Assembly: GCF_002929495.1 (NCBI RefSeq)
Contig: NZ_PJJJ01000032.1
Location: forward strand, 152,033-216,032
Origin: Cryobacterium sp. Y82
Lineage (GTDB): Bacteria; Actinomycetota; Actinomycetes; Actinomycetales; Microbacteriaceae
Reading direction: 5' to 3'
Length of the DNA stretch: 64,000 nt
Numbering within the stretch: position 1 is the stretch's first letter; the number at the start of each line of letters is the position of its first letter. Of the stretch, positions 1-9,332 are shown one piece after another. A program made the position numbers and the translations under genes. Under the pieces are notes generated by a model, which searched no databases, was not told the DNA's origin, and saw nothing but the letters and a program-made list of their open reading frames with translations.

Positions 1-267
1 AATGAACGCTACCTAGAGCAGGGAAGCCTGCATGTCCAGGTACTGGATCGCGGCACCGCCTGGCTTGATACTGGCACGTTTGAGTCCATGATGCAGGCTT
101 CCGAGTACGTGCGAGTCATTGAAGACCGCCAGGGTTTCAAGGTTGGCTGTATAGAAGAGATTGCATGGCGTGCGGGGTGGATCTCGGATGCAGAATTAGC
201 TGTGCTCGCTGCCCCTCTCATTAAGAGTGGATATGGTCGTTATCTCAATAATCTAATAGCCGCGTGA
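1..267 (+). CDS. rmlA: Glucose-1-phosphate thymidylyltransferase, C-terminal 88 residues (5' end outside window)
   Basis: The open frame starts at base 1 with no start codon and stops with TGA at 265-267, so only the C-terminus is present. It reads [18 protein letters not shown], then [11 protein letters not shown], and later [14 protein letters not shown] and [11 protein letters not shown]. These match the C-terminal part of RmlA, which joins dTTP and glucose-1-phosphate in the first step of dTDP-L-rhamnose synthesis. The W-L-D-T-G-T stretch is the conserved active-site/allosteric-site segment of the family. It presumably belongs to an rml cluster lying to the left, feeding the rhamnosyltransferases downstream (RgpF-like at 3132, WbbL-like at 6711). 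The gene appears intact as far as visible. Confidence 0.93.
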   Translation, partial: NERYLEQGSLHVQVLDRGTAWLDTGTFESMMQASEYVRVIEDRQGFKVGCIEEIAWRAGWISDAELAVLAAPLIKSGYGRYLNNLIAA

Positions 268-425
268 TTTGGGTAACTCACCCCTAGCCTTTGTCCGGTT
301 AAAGAGAATCGAACTCCTGAGGGAGTAGACACTCCGAGCATATGAGCGGCTCAAGATAATCTACGAGCAGTTGCGGCCAGCCGAAAGACATGCAACTATT
401 CGTTTCGTTGCGCATGGTTCGAGGT

Positions 426-1811
426 TCATGAACGGCGACTGCTGAGTTCATGCTCTAACCATTCAATTTTTGCACTGAAATGTTGTGAAGACGAAGCTGC
501 CCCTGCTTCTATTGATTCCATTCTCGAACGCAAGTGAAGTGCAGTCGCTTCGGCGTTTTCTTCAAGCCATTGCAGCTTTTCGGATACAAAATCAAATCGA
601 ATTTGGATACTCCGCAAACGAGAGCTCATGTCGAAGTTGGATAAAATAAGATTGGCCAGAACTGCACTCCGTACGCCCGATTTTACGGGCGGTGCCTCGA
701 CGTCGGCTGATCCCGCAATAAATTCTGCGAGAGTATCGAAATGGGTCTCGACCCGCGCAATGATCGTCGCCAACTTCGATGGAGCCAAGGGCATCTGGTC
801 GATGGATTTCATGACCGTGCGCAATTCTCCTATGGTCTCGGCATACCTCGTTTGGCAATCTAGAGAACGGAAGAGATCAGCACTCTTGTCGTAATTCATA
901 TAGTTGAAGCACACGGCCCTGACGCCATGGGCAAGAGCTGTGATTGCGCCGTGATAGCTGACACCGACATATAACTCCGCTCGTCGAATCACTGCGGCCA
1001 TTTCTGTGATTGATTCGCTGATCCAGACGGATGATGGAGACAACATTTGCGATTCTAGAGTGCGTAATGCCCCAAGATCCCCGTGCGCATTGGAAAGTGG
1101 CAGCAATATTGCATGGAGGTCATTTTCTGCCGCGTAAACCGAGAGCACCCCCGCCAATTCCGCGATATTGTCCTTACTTAAGAAGCGATTGATGTGGACT
1201 ACGAAGTAAGCCATTTCCGGCAGTGGAGTCCGTAAATTGTCTTCAGTTATTGAAAGGTATTTTGCGAGCGCCAGAGCGGTATCAGGACAAACAGTAATTT
1301 TATCGCTGGACAGTCCCAGAACACCTAGATTCTTCAGGGATGTGTCGTTGCGCACTGAAATGTACTTGCTCTGCTCAATAAGACCTTTGGCAATCGAGGA
1401 GATTTCGATCGGGAAGGTGTAGGGGACGTCGGGTGCATTCCACAACAAGGGGACGTCGTACTCGGCGCAGAAGACCGAGGTCACTATCCAAGTCTCAGCG
1501 ATTGCGTAGTCCTGCAATTCCGCATTGTCTCCCAAAAACTGATGAAGGACCTCGGCGTGGACGAGGGCGCCGCCCCCGATGACGACCGCATCGAATGGTT
1601 CGATTCGGTGCATTTCTTCCAAGGTCGCGAGCGCATGGACGACTCGACTGCTGGGTGTAAGCCTGGGTTTGGTGTTAGTCGGTGCGAACTCAACCAGCTC
1701 TATGTCCAGACCACGAAGTCGCAGGGCTTCCCGAAAGATCTCGGGGAACAAAAGATCCCCATAGTTCTCAACATCGAATGCACCGGACATAGCAACTCGA
1801 AGGTTCTTCAT
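426..1811 (-). CDS. Polysaccharide pyruvyl transferase family protein
   Basis: A 461-residue protein. The N-terminus has a Rossmann-like start (MKNLRVAMSGAFDVENYGD), then GGGALVH near residue 80 and a histidine/glycine-rich site (VSYHGAITALAHGVRAVC) around 280-300. This is the pattern of the WcaK/CsaB/AmsJ family, which puts pyruvate ketals from phosphoenolpyruvate onto sugars of exopolysaccharides and secondary cell-wall polymers. The last ~80 residues are polar and helical, like the coiled-coil tails on other enzymes of this locus. It is on the minus strand, convergent with rmlA and divergent from the epimerase at 2270, so it is its own transcription unit. Pyruvyl transfer is inferred from family; the acceptor sugar is unknown. 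Some members of this family act in other envelope contexts. Confidence 0.85.
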   Translation of the reverse strand: MKNLRVAMSGAFDVENYGDLLFPEIFREALRLRGLDIELVEFAPTNTKPRLTPSSRVVHALATLEEMHRIEPFDAVVIGGGALVHAEVLHQFLGDNAELQDYAIAETWIVTSVFCAEYDVPLLWNAPDVPYTFPIEISSIAKGLIEQSKYISVRNDTSLKNLGVLGLSSDKITVCPDTALALAKYLSITEDNLRTPLPEMAYFVVHINRFLSKDNIAELAGVLSVYAAENDLHAILLPLSNAHGDLGALRTLESQMLSPSSVWISESITEMAAVIRRAELYVGVSYHGAITALAHGVRAVCFNYMNYDKSADLFRSLDCQTRYAETIGELRTVMKSIDQMPLAPSKLATIIARVETHFDTLAEFIAGSADVEAPPVKSGVRSAVLANLILSNFDMSSRLRSIQIRFDFVSEKLQWLEENAEATALHLRSRMESIEAGAASSSQHFSAKIEWLEHELSSRRS

Positions 1812-2269
1812 TGCGCAACCTTATCCGCGGAAGGTGTCAGTACGGCAACTGAACGATCCGAAGACCACGACCCGCAGGCCCGGTCCGGGGCAATCGACTG
1901 CCTCGTTTTGATCCTGACGGCCCCAACGAACACCTCCGCAAGCGCCCCGCACGGAATCACCCCACGCATGATCGTTCGACCGTATACGCCAAGTCGCCTG
2001 CAGAAAAGCAGTCAAGGGCTATGGCGCCCACGGCGGCTGCCGTTGGCAGGCGACTACCGCAACAGGAGAAGGATGATCGGCGTCAGTATTCGGCCTTGAG
2101 GCCGCACGGCGTCGGATGACGTCACTTCGTTCGGATACAGCGTCTGCGCGCTGGTGCCAAACAATGCGTCTAATATAACGTATAGACGATGTTCATTAGG
2201 GCACTCCTGCGGTCTTGACTAAGCGGTGTCAATTTCCTGCATCCAGTCAGGCACACACGGGGGAAGAAC
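1812..2269. other. Divergent intergenic region, 458 bp
   Basis: The stretch separates the minus-strand pyruvyl transferase from the plus-strand epimerase and must hold promoters for both. Short open frames cross it, but none resembles a protein I recognise and none has a good ribosome binding site. It becomes AT-rich at about 2160-2215. I see no convincing -35/-10 pair and no repeat. Confidence 0.5.
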
Positions 2270-3135
2270 ATGGCGAAGAAAATCTTGGTTACCGGCGCTG
2301 CTGGCTACATTGGACGTCACGTCGTCAAAAGGCTCTGCGACATGGGCGCTGAAGTCACCGCCGTCGTGAGACAGCGCTCTGGACAGAGTCTCAAAATTGA
2401 CTCCCGCGCTGAGCTTGTGGAGCAAGATATTTTTAAAATTGAGGGAGATCCTTTTGCACTCTTTGGATCGCCGGATGTGTGCCTTCACCTGGCGTGGGAA
2501 GCAGGTTTCTCCCATAACTCTGCAACGCACATGCTTCCTTATCTAAGCACTACGACTTTTTGATGAAAATGATCGATGGCGGCCTGAACCAACTTGCCGT
2601 TGCCGGCACGGTGCACGAAATTGGCCCACACTTCGGCATCGTCCAGGACGATGCACCTGCCTCGCCTGTGACTTTATACGGAATCAGCAAGAATAGCTTA
2701 CATGAGGCCCTCAAAGTCCAGTCAACGATCAGAGATTTCTCGCTCCAATGGCTCAGGCTCTTCTACTTAGTTGGAGACGACAAATTCAACAATTCAATAT
2801 TTACTCGCATCGTTGAAGCCGCAGAACGCGGTGACGAAACTGTACCTTTCACGGACGGCAAGAATGCCTTCGACTTCCTCGACGTCACGGAATCCGCTGA
2901 TCAGATATCCAAGGCAGTATTGCAAGACGATGTTTTGGGCGTGATTAATTGTTGCAGTGGAGCTCCGACGCGAATTGGGGTTGCGGTGGAAAAGTTCATC
3001 GTCCAAAGCGGCTATGAAATCAAGCTCCAGTACGGGAGATATCCGAATCGGCTAGGCGAGTCTAGTTCTTTGTATGGCGACGCATCAAAAATTCGTCAGA
3101 TAATGCAGGCCTGGGAATTGCAGCTAACAAAGTGA
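2270..3135 (+). pseudogene. NAD-dependent sugar epimerase/dehydratase, frameshifted
   Basis: Two adjoining frames make one short-chain dehydrogenase of the extended (RmlB/GalE) type. The first (2270-2563) starts MAKKILVTGAAGYIGRHVV with the GxxGxxG nucleotide site. The second (to 3135) has the Y-x3-K active-site pair (YGISKNSLHEAL). Near 2533-2545 the first frame breaks off after SATHM, and the expected continuation LSKHYDFLMKM is in another frame. Adding one base there restores a single protein of about 288 residues, so this is a one-base loss or a read error. AAGGGGAAGAAC-like purines precede the ATG. The last codons overlap the next gene (GTGA), so translation of the RgpF-like enzyme may be coupled to it. 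Substrate unknown; probably a nucleotide sugar of this locus. Confidence 0.8.
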
Positions 3136-5423
3136 AACTTGATAGCAGCCAGCAAACGTCTAGGTTTGGGATTTATTTTTTTTATGATCCGTCCGGAATA
3201 GTCGATGAGTATATATTTCATTTCCTAAATGAATTAGATCCGTTCTTCACAGAGATGATATTTGTTGTAAACGGAAAGCTTGCACTCGAGAGTCGGCAGA
3301 AACTTGCTTTGATTTCCGGACTACAGGTAATTGTTCGGGAGAACTCGGGGCTCGATGTCTGGGCGTACAAGACCGCTTTGGACTATAAAGGATGGCGCGC
3401 TCTAAGCGCCTTCGATGAAATCGTTCTTCTAAACTTTACTATCATGGGTCCGGTCAACTCGTTCGCGGATATGTTTGATGAAATGGATGCTAAGGACCTC
3501 GATTTCTGGGGGCTTACAGTTCACAATGGTGCAGATTATGACCCATGGGGGAAGATGCCCGATGGGGTGATCCCGTTGCATTTGCAATCGCACTTTATAG
3601 CCATACGCAAATCCATGGTTTGCAGTCCCGAATTTCAACGGTACTGGGACGACATGATTCCTATCGAATCGTACTTGGATTCCGTGGCGAAGCATGAGGC
3701 ACTATTCACGCAGCGATTCGCCAATATGGGATTCGCTTGGGCCTCGTACGTCGATACTGTTGACCTCGAAAACGTTCTGTATTATCCTCTTTTTAATCAA
3801 CCGATCGATTTGATTGAAAATCGTAAATGCCCCGTCTTTAAGCGTAAGTCGTTCTTCGCTGGGACAGAATCGTACATTTATGAGAATTCGAACCTTGTGG
3901 CGCGGGATCTGTTAGACTATCTTCGCGAAACGGGGCGATTCGAGATGCGACTACTGATTCCGCACTTGATTCGCTCATGCCATTTAAGTGACCTCGCAGA
4001 CACTCTTAACCTCCTTGAGGTCCTTCCAACAAATGCAAGTGACGTTGTGAACGATTTTCAAACATGCATCATAGCGCGAATTGACACTGCCGAGCAAGCC
4101 CGTGTGATTGTTGCACGCATCGGGAGCAGGCTAGATACAACTTTAATCGTGGCGCTGAAAAATAGTCTCGACAGAGCGGATATCCGCGCAGCTCTCAAAG
4201 ACGCAGTGGTAACTGTGGAAATCGTCGAAGACGTAGGTCTGTTGGGGCTTTTGGCAGCAGCTCGTCCTTATGGTCTAGCGTGTTTCGTTGACCATATGGG
4301 GGATGAGGGTCGTTTTCCTTTTTCCAGTCGAGATGCCAAGTCTGAGTCGATTTTGAGCTGTCTTATTGACTCACCCGCATACGTAGATGCTGTTATTGAA
4401 CGTTTTTCTAGCGACAGGTATCTAGGTGTGTTGAGTCCGCTCCCGCCAGTACACGGTGAATATTTTGGTAGCTTAGGGAACGAGTGGGGCGACGCTTTCA
4501 AGTCGGTCAGGACACACCTGAGCGAGCTCGACCTGAACGTTCCGCTAGACGAAGCGATACCACCAGTGGCACGTGCTTTAGGCTCGTTCTGGTTTCGACC
4601 GACTTCCTTATCCCCGTGGCTGAAGAAGTGGAAGTCTGTCGACAAATTTTTCGATGACGTGAGTTGTGGCGATTTGGCGGCAAAGGAAGACGCGACGCGA
4701 TTAACTCTTCCCTTTATGGCGCAGGCCGCAGGGTATTACTCTAGCCAATTGGCTCCTGTGTCTACTGTGCGAAATCAGTTGACAAATATGACTTATTACC
4801 TGCGGGAGATCAATAAGACCGCACGATCAAGGCGCGGTGATAATTTTTCTCAACTTCTTGCGAAGGTTCGTCAGGAAGATGTAGACCTGACTTTCGCGGC
4901 GTACTTTAACTATGGAAATGGTTATAGTCAGATCCAGAGCGTGCAAGGCACTTATGAGTCAGGTGCCGCACGGGGTAGCTCTCGATATGCGAATATTCAA
5001 GTTCCGCCTGGAACTATTTCTGTTCGATTCGATCCGGTGGAAAACGGTATCACTCTGAGTGAAGGCGTTAGGATCGAACCATCATCGACTTTGAAGATTG
5101 CGCCGATTAATGGCGCAATAGCTGGCACGCAAGACATATTTCTCACTATTGATGGACAGTATGAGATAACTGGATGCTTCGACGACATTGCAAGTATTCG
5201 CATTTGCTTAGACTCGATTTCGGTGTTCATTCCGACGGATGACGATGTGGATCGAGTGGGAAATGATCTGGATAGACTCCGCCTCAGATTGGGGTCCGAT
5301 TGGAGTCAACTCGCGCTGGAGCGAGACCGTGCGAATTCGGCGCTGGAGGAAATTCGGGCCACTCGCAGTTGGCGGTACACGCAATTTCTTAGGAATCTAC
5401 TATCTCTGACTCGGCGCGGCTGA
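3132..5423 (+). CDS. RgpF-family rhamnan glycosyltransferase with C-terminal tail
   Basis: A 763-residue protein starting GTG within the stop of the epimerase. Residues ~12-250 carry the hallmarks of the rhamnan-synthesis F family: YFFYDPSGIVDEY, VVNGKL, VIVRENSGLDVWAYK, FTIMGPV, LQSHFIAIRKSM and the closing ENRKCPVFKRKSFF. Such proteins add or branch rhamnose (or other sugar) units in rhamnan-type cell-wall polysaccharides at the cytoplasmic side of the membrane. The middle 300 residues are unassigned. The end (residues ~700-763) is a charged helix followed by RATRSWRYTQFLRNLL, a tail seen on several envelope glycosyltransferases. The codons look AT-richer than in most neighbours (many TTT, AAT, GAT), which may reflect recent transfer. 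Confidence 0.85.
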   Translation: MKLDSSQQTSRFGIYFFYDPSGIVDEYIFHFLNELDPFFTEMIFVVNGKLALESRQKLALISGLQVIVRENSGLDVWAYKTALDYKGWRALSAFDEIVLLNFTIMGPVNSFADMFDEMDAKDLDFWGLTVHNGADYDPWGKMPDGVIPLHLQSHFIAIRKSMVCSPEFQRYWDDMIPIESYLDSVAKHEALFTQRFANMGFAWASYVDTVDLENVLYYPLFNQPIDLIENRKCPVFKRKSFFAGTESYIYENSNLVARDLLDYLRETGRFEMRLLIPHLIRSCHLSDLADTLNLLEVLPTNASDVVNDFQTCIIARIDTAEQARVIVARIGSRLDTTLIVALKNSLDRADIRAALKDAVVTVEIVEDVGLLGLLAAARPYGLACFVDHMGDEGRFPFSSRDAKSESILSCLIDSPAYVDAVIERFSSDRYLGVLSPLPPVHGEYFGSLGNEWGDAFKSVRTHLSELDLNVPLDEAIPPVARALGSFWFRPTSLSPWLKKWKSVDKFFDDVSCGDLAAKEDATRLTLPFMAQAAGYYSSQLAPVSTVRNQLTNMTYYLREINKTARSRRGDNFSQLLAKVRQEDVDLTFAAYFNYGNGYSQIQSVQGTYESGAARGSSRYANIQVPPGTISVRFDPVENGITLSEGVRIEPSSTLKIAPINGAIAGTQDIFLTIDGQYEITGCFDDIASIRICLDSISVFIPTDDDVDRVGNDLDRLRLRLGSDWSQLALERDRANSALEEIRATRSWRYTQFLRNLLSLTRRG

Positions 5424-5604
5424 ATTTTATGGAGGCTGTTTCGGCGTACGTAAAGGCCAAATTCTCAATGCGGGAACACGGGTGCTTCGCTAGGTGTACT
5501 TCCAAAGTAGGTTGGCTGAGTAACGACACGCTGTAGTCATTGAACGTGGGTGCGAGCCTCCGGTTGTTGACCGAGGCGGTCAAAGTCCAAGTACTTCAGA
5601 ATAG

Positions 5605-6503
5605 ATGTCGTCGCGCCCACGTCAATGCTGCGTTGACTCAACGTCACCGTCTGTGGCATAGACCCGTATCGTCGAGCAAGACCGCTCCATCGGCAGTGCG
5701 TCCGGCTGTTCAACGTCTCGTGGCTGTCCGCAGAACGGTGGGCGATCGACACACGCCTCAACGAGCCGCGACGGGCTGGAGGAGCGGTCGTCACGTCCGC
5801 ACCGATCGGCTAACGAGACACCTCAGAACGAAGTGCGGCAGTTCGTCCCCCTGCGCTGGAATGGGGGATTGTGACCCGTTGCGATCGGCGCGAATCTTGA
5901 TATGCCGCCTTAGACCGTTCACTCGGTTCTGACTTGGCGTCGCTCGAATAACCCCCATCACGTTGAGGGGGCGCACCGGTGAGGTCGTGCGGCGCTACGA
6001 GCACGCCAGTTCGGGGCGGTGATCCACGTCGACGTCAAAAACTCGGCAGCATCCGCGGTGGCGCCGGATGGTTCTTCGTCGGCCGGCAGCAAGAATCGAG
6101 CCGCAATGCGCAACCAGAAAAGGAACGCTCTCTATAACTCACTTATCGGGGCCGCCTTCGTGCGGGCCATCGTCGATGCTCACTCCCTCGTCGCCTACGT
6201 CGAGAACCACAATGACGAGATCGCTGAGACAGCGTCGGAGTTCTGCCGCGTGGCCGTGGTCTGGTTCGCCGCGCGCGGCGCGACCGTGGAACGGGTCTTG
6301 TCGGACAACGGCTCGGCCTGCACATCAAACGTCTGGGGCGCCACGTGCCGTGACTTGGATATCAAGGTTTAACCGATTCGACGCTTCAGAATCAGCAGGT
6401 CGAAACGCTTTGCCAGCGTGAACCACGAGTACAGTCAACACGGGCCCACACCGCCATGGGCAACCATCCACCCATCAGCCGCTTACCCAACGTCCCTGGG
6501 TAG
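5605..6503 (+). mobile_element. Decayed IS481-family transposase remnant
   Basis: No single frame is open, but pieces in several frames line up in order with an IS481-type transposase. They are HVNAALTQRHRL near 5618 (N-terminal helix-turn-helix start), VRLFNVSWLSAERWA near 5700, VVRRYEHA near 5985, and then the catalytic part in the frame from 6019 (IHVDVKN, AIVDAHSLVAYVE, FAARGATVERVLSDNGSA). The C-terminal HTAMGNHPPISRLPNVPG ends with TAG at 6501-6503. VDVKN and LSDNGSA carry two of the DDE-type acidic residues. At least four frameshifts and stops make it inactive. I could not identify terminal inverted repeats or a target duplication. It sits between the RgpF block and the WbbL/ABC-exporter block, consistent with assembly of the locus by insertion. 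Confidence 0.85.
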
Positions 6504-6710
6504 GACAGCTAGATCATGTGCTGCCGGTCGGCTGCCTAGCGGCTCGGTCGTATAACCGCATCACGGGGACTAGTCCGATCGGGTCTCTACTAGCCGAAAG
6601 TAGTCAGCCGGAGCGGCCAAAGAATGAGGAACTACTGCGGCTGTGAACCAAGGCGCTTTCGACTTCCTAACGGCTACGAGAGATTTAAATAAATGCGCCC
6701 GGGTCCTTGT

Positions 6711-7607
6711 CTACGTGTGGTTTGCAGGCCTCCGCGCCTCTATACGAGCGCGCATACTAAGACCAGCTGCAAGCATGACCCTGAGGGGCAGGAGCCACGG
6801 TCCGGAGTATTTCTTGAATAGAAATTTCTGAGCGCTGTCGTGGTGAGCGCGTATCATCCCGGCGGACTCATCGCGCGTTGACGTGGAGTGAGCACCGGTA
6901 TGCACGACGACGGCGGCTGGCTCATAGACGTTTCGGAGGCCAAGTTGCCCGATCCGGTATCCGAGGTCGACATCTTCGAAATACATGAAATAGCTCTCAT
7001 CGAAGCCTTTTAGCTGGTCGAAAACAGATCGGCGGATCATCAGGAAGGCTCCGGAAAGCCAGCCTGCATCGCGTCGCTCCAGGGCAATCTCGGATTCTTT
7101 ACGATAGGTACGTGTCCATGGGTTTCTGGGCCATAGATTGGTGAAGATCGCGTGCCCGATTCCGGAACGGAGCGAAGGAATGGTGCGGGCTGACGGGTAC
7201 ACCTCGCCGTCCGATGAGAGGATGCAGGGTCCAACGGCAGCGATCGTCTTGTCAACCGCGCATTCGAGGAGGCTGTCAATCGCGCCGGGGTTCACGGTTA
7301 CATCGGGGTTGCTTACTACGACCCATTCGATCTCTGGTCCTAAGGTATGCACGGCGGTGTTGATGGCATTCCCATAGCCTTGATTTGAGGGCATCGCGAG
7401 GTAGGTTGCACCTGCACTGGCTGTCATCGACCTGACATCGTTGCTGGTCGCCATCGGCTTATTGTCCGCTACGACGACTCGGAGCGGCTGGCGGGATGCC
7501 GATGGCAGGGATGCAAGAAATGGTCCGAGGACGTTCTCGGAACCGTAGCTCACGGTGACGACGGCCACACGTGCGGTAGGGGCGGGAGGCTTCGATACGG
7601 TGGACAT
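6711..7607 (-). CDS. wbbL: WbbL-like rhamnosyltransferase (GT2)
   Basis: About 298 residues from the ATG at 7607, preferred over the ATG at 7622 because GGGAG lies 4 bases before it. The GT2 fold is clear: VAVVTVSYGSENVLGPFL, VVVADN, a VVVSNPDV donor-site motif near residue 110, AGWLSGAFLMIRR, and GFDESYFMYFEDVDLGYR. The order and wording follow mycobacterial WbbL. That enzyme moves rhamnose from dTDP-rhamnose to GlcNAc-diphospho-polyprenol to make the linker between peptidoglycan and the cell-wall polysaccharide. It is divergent from wzm/wzt 70 bp away, as expected for an enzyme starting the exported glycan. Linker synthesis in this organism is inference; another rhamnosyl or GT2 role is possible. 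Confidence 0.82.
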   Translation of the reverse strand: MSTVSKPPAPTARVAVVTVSYGSENVLGPFLASLPSASRQPLRVVVADNKPMATSNDVRSMTASAGATYLAMPSNQGYGNAINTAVHTLGPEIEWVVVSNPDVTVNPGAIDSLLECAVDKTIAAVGPCILSSDGEVYPSARTIPSLRSGIGHAIFTNLWPRNPWTRTYRKESEIALERRDAGWLSGAFLMIRRSVFDQLKGFDESYFMYFEDVDLGYRIGQLGLRNVYEPAAVVVHTGAHSTSTRDESAGMIRAHHDSAQKFLFKKYSGPWLLPLRVMLAAGLSMRARIEARRPANHT

Positions 7608-7636
7608 ACGACTCCCAATCATAGTTCTAGGCTAGA

Positions 7637-7665
7637 TTGACATGCGGCCATACCGGCCAGATACC
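7637..7665 (+). promoter_or_regulatory. Possible promoter before wzm
   Basis: TTGACA at 7637-7642 is a perfect -35 box, followed after 17 bp by GATACC as a weak -10 (three matches). A start about 7 bases on would leave almost no leader and cut off the GAGG that precedes the wzm ATG at 7679. The match may therefore be chance, or transcription may start further upstream. Confidence 0.3.
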
Positions 7666-7678
7666 CCAGTGAGGCTAA

Positions 7679-8515
7679 ATGCGATACCTAAAGGAAGTTC
7701 TCGCGTCGCGAGAACTTTTGGCCAATCTCACCCTGCGTGAGATTCGCGGTCAGTACAAACGTACGATTTTCGGCCAACTCTGGTCGTTGGTGAACCCACT
7801 GGCCTCGATGTTGGTTTACACCCTCGTCTTCGCGTTCATCCTTCGAGTGGAACCGGAAGCCGGTGACCCCAGCGGACTGGACATTTTTGCCGTTTGGTTG
7901 CTCTGCGGGCTTCTTCCGTTCGCGTTCTTCTCAAATGTGGTGCAGCAAGGCATGGGATCCATTCTGGGCAACGTCGGGCTTGTACAGAAGGTTTACTTCG
8001 CGCGAATTGTGCTTCCACTTTCCAAGGTCGGCTCAGTCGGCTACAACTGGCTCTTTGAAATGGGTGTGCTCGTTGTAGTGCTGGTGATTTTCGGTGCTTT
8101 TGTCTGGCCGTGGCTCCCGCTCGTCGTCGTGACCATGGTGCTGCTGGCCATCTTCGCGGCAGGGATCGCGCTCATGCTGGCCGTGGCCAACGTGCACTTT
8201 CGCGACACTCAGTACTTTGTCTCGATCATCATGCAAATCTGGATGTACCTGACACCAATCATTTATCCCATTAGCTTGGTTGCGGTTCAATCAGACAAAT
8301 ACGGTGGACTCTTCGGGACCTCGGTCACGATCCTTGATGTCTACCGCATTAATCCCTTGGAGCGATTTGTTGCAGTATTCCGCCAGCTCCTCTACGACAA
8401 TCGGTGGCCCGATCCGCAGGATTTTTTGCTCTGTGCAATTTGGGCCCTCGCCGCGTTCACCGTAGGACTGTGGATTTTCCGACGGAGCGAGAAAGGACTG
8501 GCTGAAGCACTATGA
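7679..8515 (+). CDS. wzm: ABC-2 type polysaccharide export permease (Wzm/TagG-like)
   Basis: A 278-residue membrane protein with the usual length and layout: LRYLKEVLASRELLANLTLREIRGQYKRT-type start (an amphipathic helix ending in the R-x-x-Y-K motif of polysaccharide exporters), then six hydrophobic segments. GYNWLFE precedes segment 3, and SIIMQIWMYLTPIIYP, typical of the ABC-2 polysaccharide family, lies near residue 190. It would form the channel that moves a finished undecaprenyl-linked glycan to the outside. Its stop overlaps the start of the ATPase gene (ATGA at 8512-8515), so the two subunits are translationally coupled. GAGG lies five bases before the ATG. Confidence 0.93.
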   Translation: MRYLKEVLASRELLANLTLREIRGQYKRTIFGQLWSLVNPLASMLVYTLVFAFILRVEPEAGDPSGLDIFAVWLLCGLLPFAFFSNVVQQGMGSILGNVGLVQKVYFARIVLPLSKVGSVGYNWLFEMGVLVVVLVIFGAFVWPWLPLVVVTMVLLAIFAAGIALMLAVANVHFRDTQYFVSIIMQIWMYLTPIIYPISLVAVQSDKYGGLFGTSVTILDVYRINPLERFVAVFRQLLYDNRWPDPQDFLLCAIWALAAFTVGLWIFRRSEKGLAEAL

Positions 8516-9258
8516 GCGAAGTCGCCGTAAGCATTGAGCACGTCAGTAAGAAATTTCGGCTTTACCATGAACGAAACCAATCCATCAAATCGGCAGTCAT
8601 GCGCGGGCGCAGATCCGTGCACGAAGACTTTTGGGCGCTGAAGGACGTTGGCTTTGAGGTGCCAGTCGGGTCGACCTTCGGCCTGATCGGTAGCAACGGG
8701 TCGGGGAAGTCAACTCTCTTGAAATGCCTGGCCAAGATCTACTATCCCGAGACAGGAAGCATTACCTACAACGGCAAGATCGCAGCGCTCCTTGAAGTCG
8801 GGTCGGGGTTTCATCCAGAGCTCTCAGGCAGAGAGAACATCTTTCTCAACGGTTCGATCCTCGGGATGTCAAAGAAAGAGATCACCGCAAAGTTTGACGA
8901 AATCGTCGATTTTTCGGGAGTAGAAAAGTTCATCGACCAACCGGTCAAGAACTATTCGTCGGGAATGTACGTGCGGCTCGGTTTTTCAGTCGCGATCAAT
9001 GTGAACCCCGATATCCTCGTGGTCGATGAAGTTCTGGCCGTCGGCGACACCGAATTCCAGGCCAAATGTGCGCAGAAATTCCGGGATTTCAAGAATCAAG
9101 GACGAACAGTCATTCTGGTCAGCCATTCCATGACCTCCGTGCGCGAGATGTGTGACAGTGCAGCGTGGCTAAGCCACGGGGAGCTCGTCAAGGTCGGTCC
9201 GGCCGACGAAACGATCGACGCATACCTCGACTCGTTGCCGGGGGCGTCGGCAGCCTAG
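8512..9258 (+). CDS. wzt: ABC transporter ATPase for polysaccharide export (Wzt/TagH-like)
   Basis: A 248-residue ATPase: Walker A GSNGSGKST at residues 60-68, Q-loop region ALLEVGSGFHPELSGREN (the PELSGREN stretch is typical of Wzt/TagH), signature NYSSGMYVRLGF, Walker B PDILVVDEVLAVGD and H-loop ILVSHS. It powers Wzm, encoded just upstream. The protein ends soon after the nucleotide domain and lacks the C-terminal carbohydrate-binding domain found in Wzt proteins that select end-capped O-antigens. Substrate choice is therefore probably of the uncapped, teichoic-acid/rhamnan-exporter kind (inference from length). Confidence 0.94.
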   Translation: MSEVAVSIEHVSKKFRLYHERNQSIKSAVMRGRRSVHEDFWALKDVGFEVPVGSTFGLIGSNGSGKSTLLKCLAKIYYPETGSITYNGKIAALLEVGSGFHPELSGRENIFLNGSILGMSKKEITAKFDEIVDFSGVEKFIDQPVKNYSSGMYVRLGFSVAINVNPDILVVDEVLAVGDTEFQAKCAQKFRDFKNQGRTVILVSHSMTSVREMCDSAAWLSHGELVKVGPADETIDAYLDSLPGASAA

Positions 9259-9332
9259 AAAAGCTGCCGCGCCGTGCGCGCGCAGAACCGAGTTGACGCC
9301 ATTTTTAGCTATCTATTTTGTGAGGTTTCACT

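Noticed and set aside
5540..5932. 130-residue plus-strand frame before the IS remnant
   Set aside because: A composite of one frame of the decayed transposase (it includes HVNAALTQRHRL); not an independent gene.
6643..6831. 62-residue plus-strand frame between the IS remnant and the WbbL-like gene
   Set aside because: Overlaps the 3' end of the GT2 gene and has no ribosome site or recognisable sequence.
9294..9330. TTGACG upstream of the GT2-GT4 fusion as a promoter
   Set aside because: No acceptable -10 box at 16-18 bp (TTTTGT only); the gene is probably read through from wzm/wzt.
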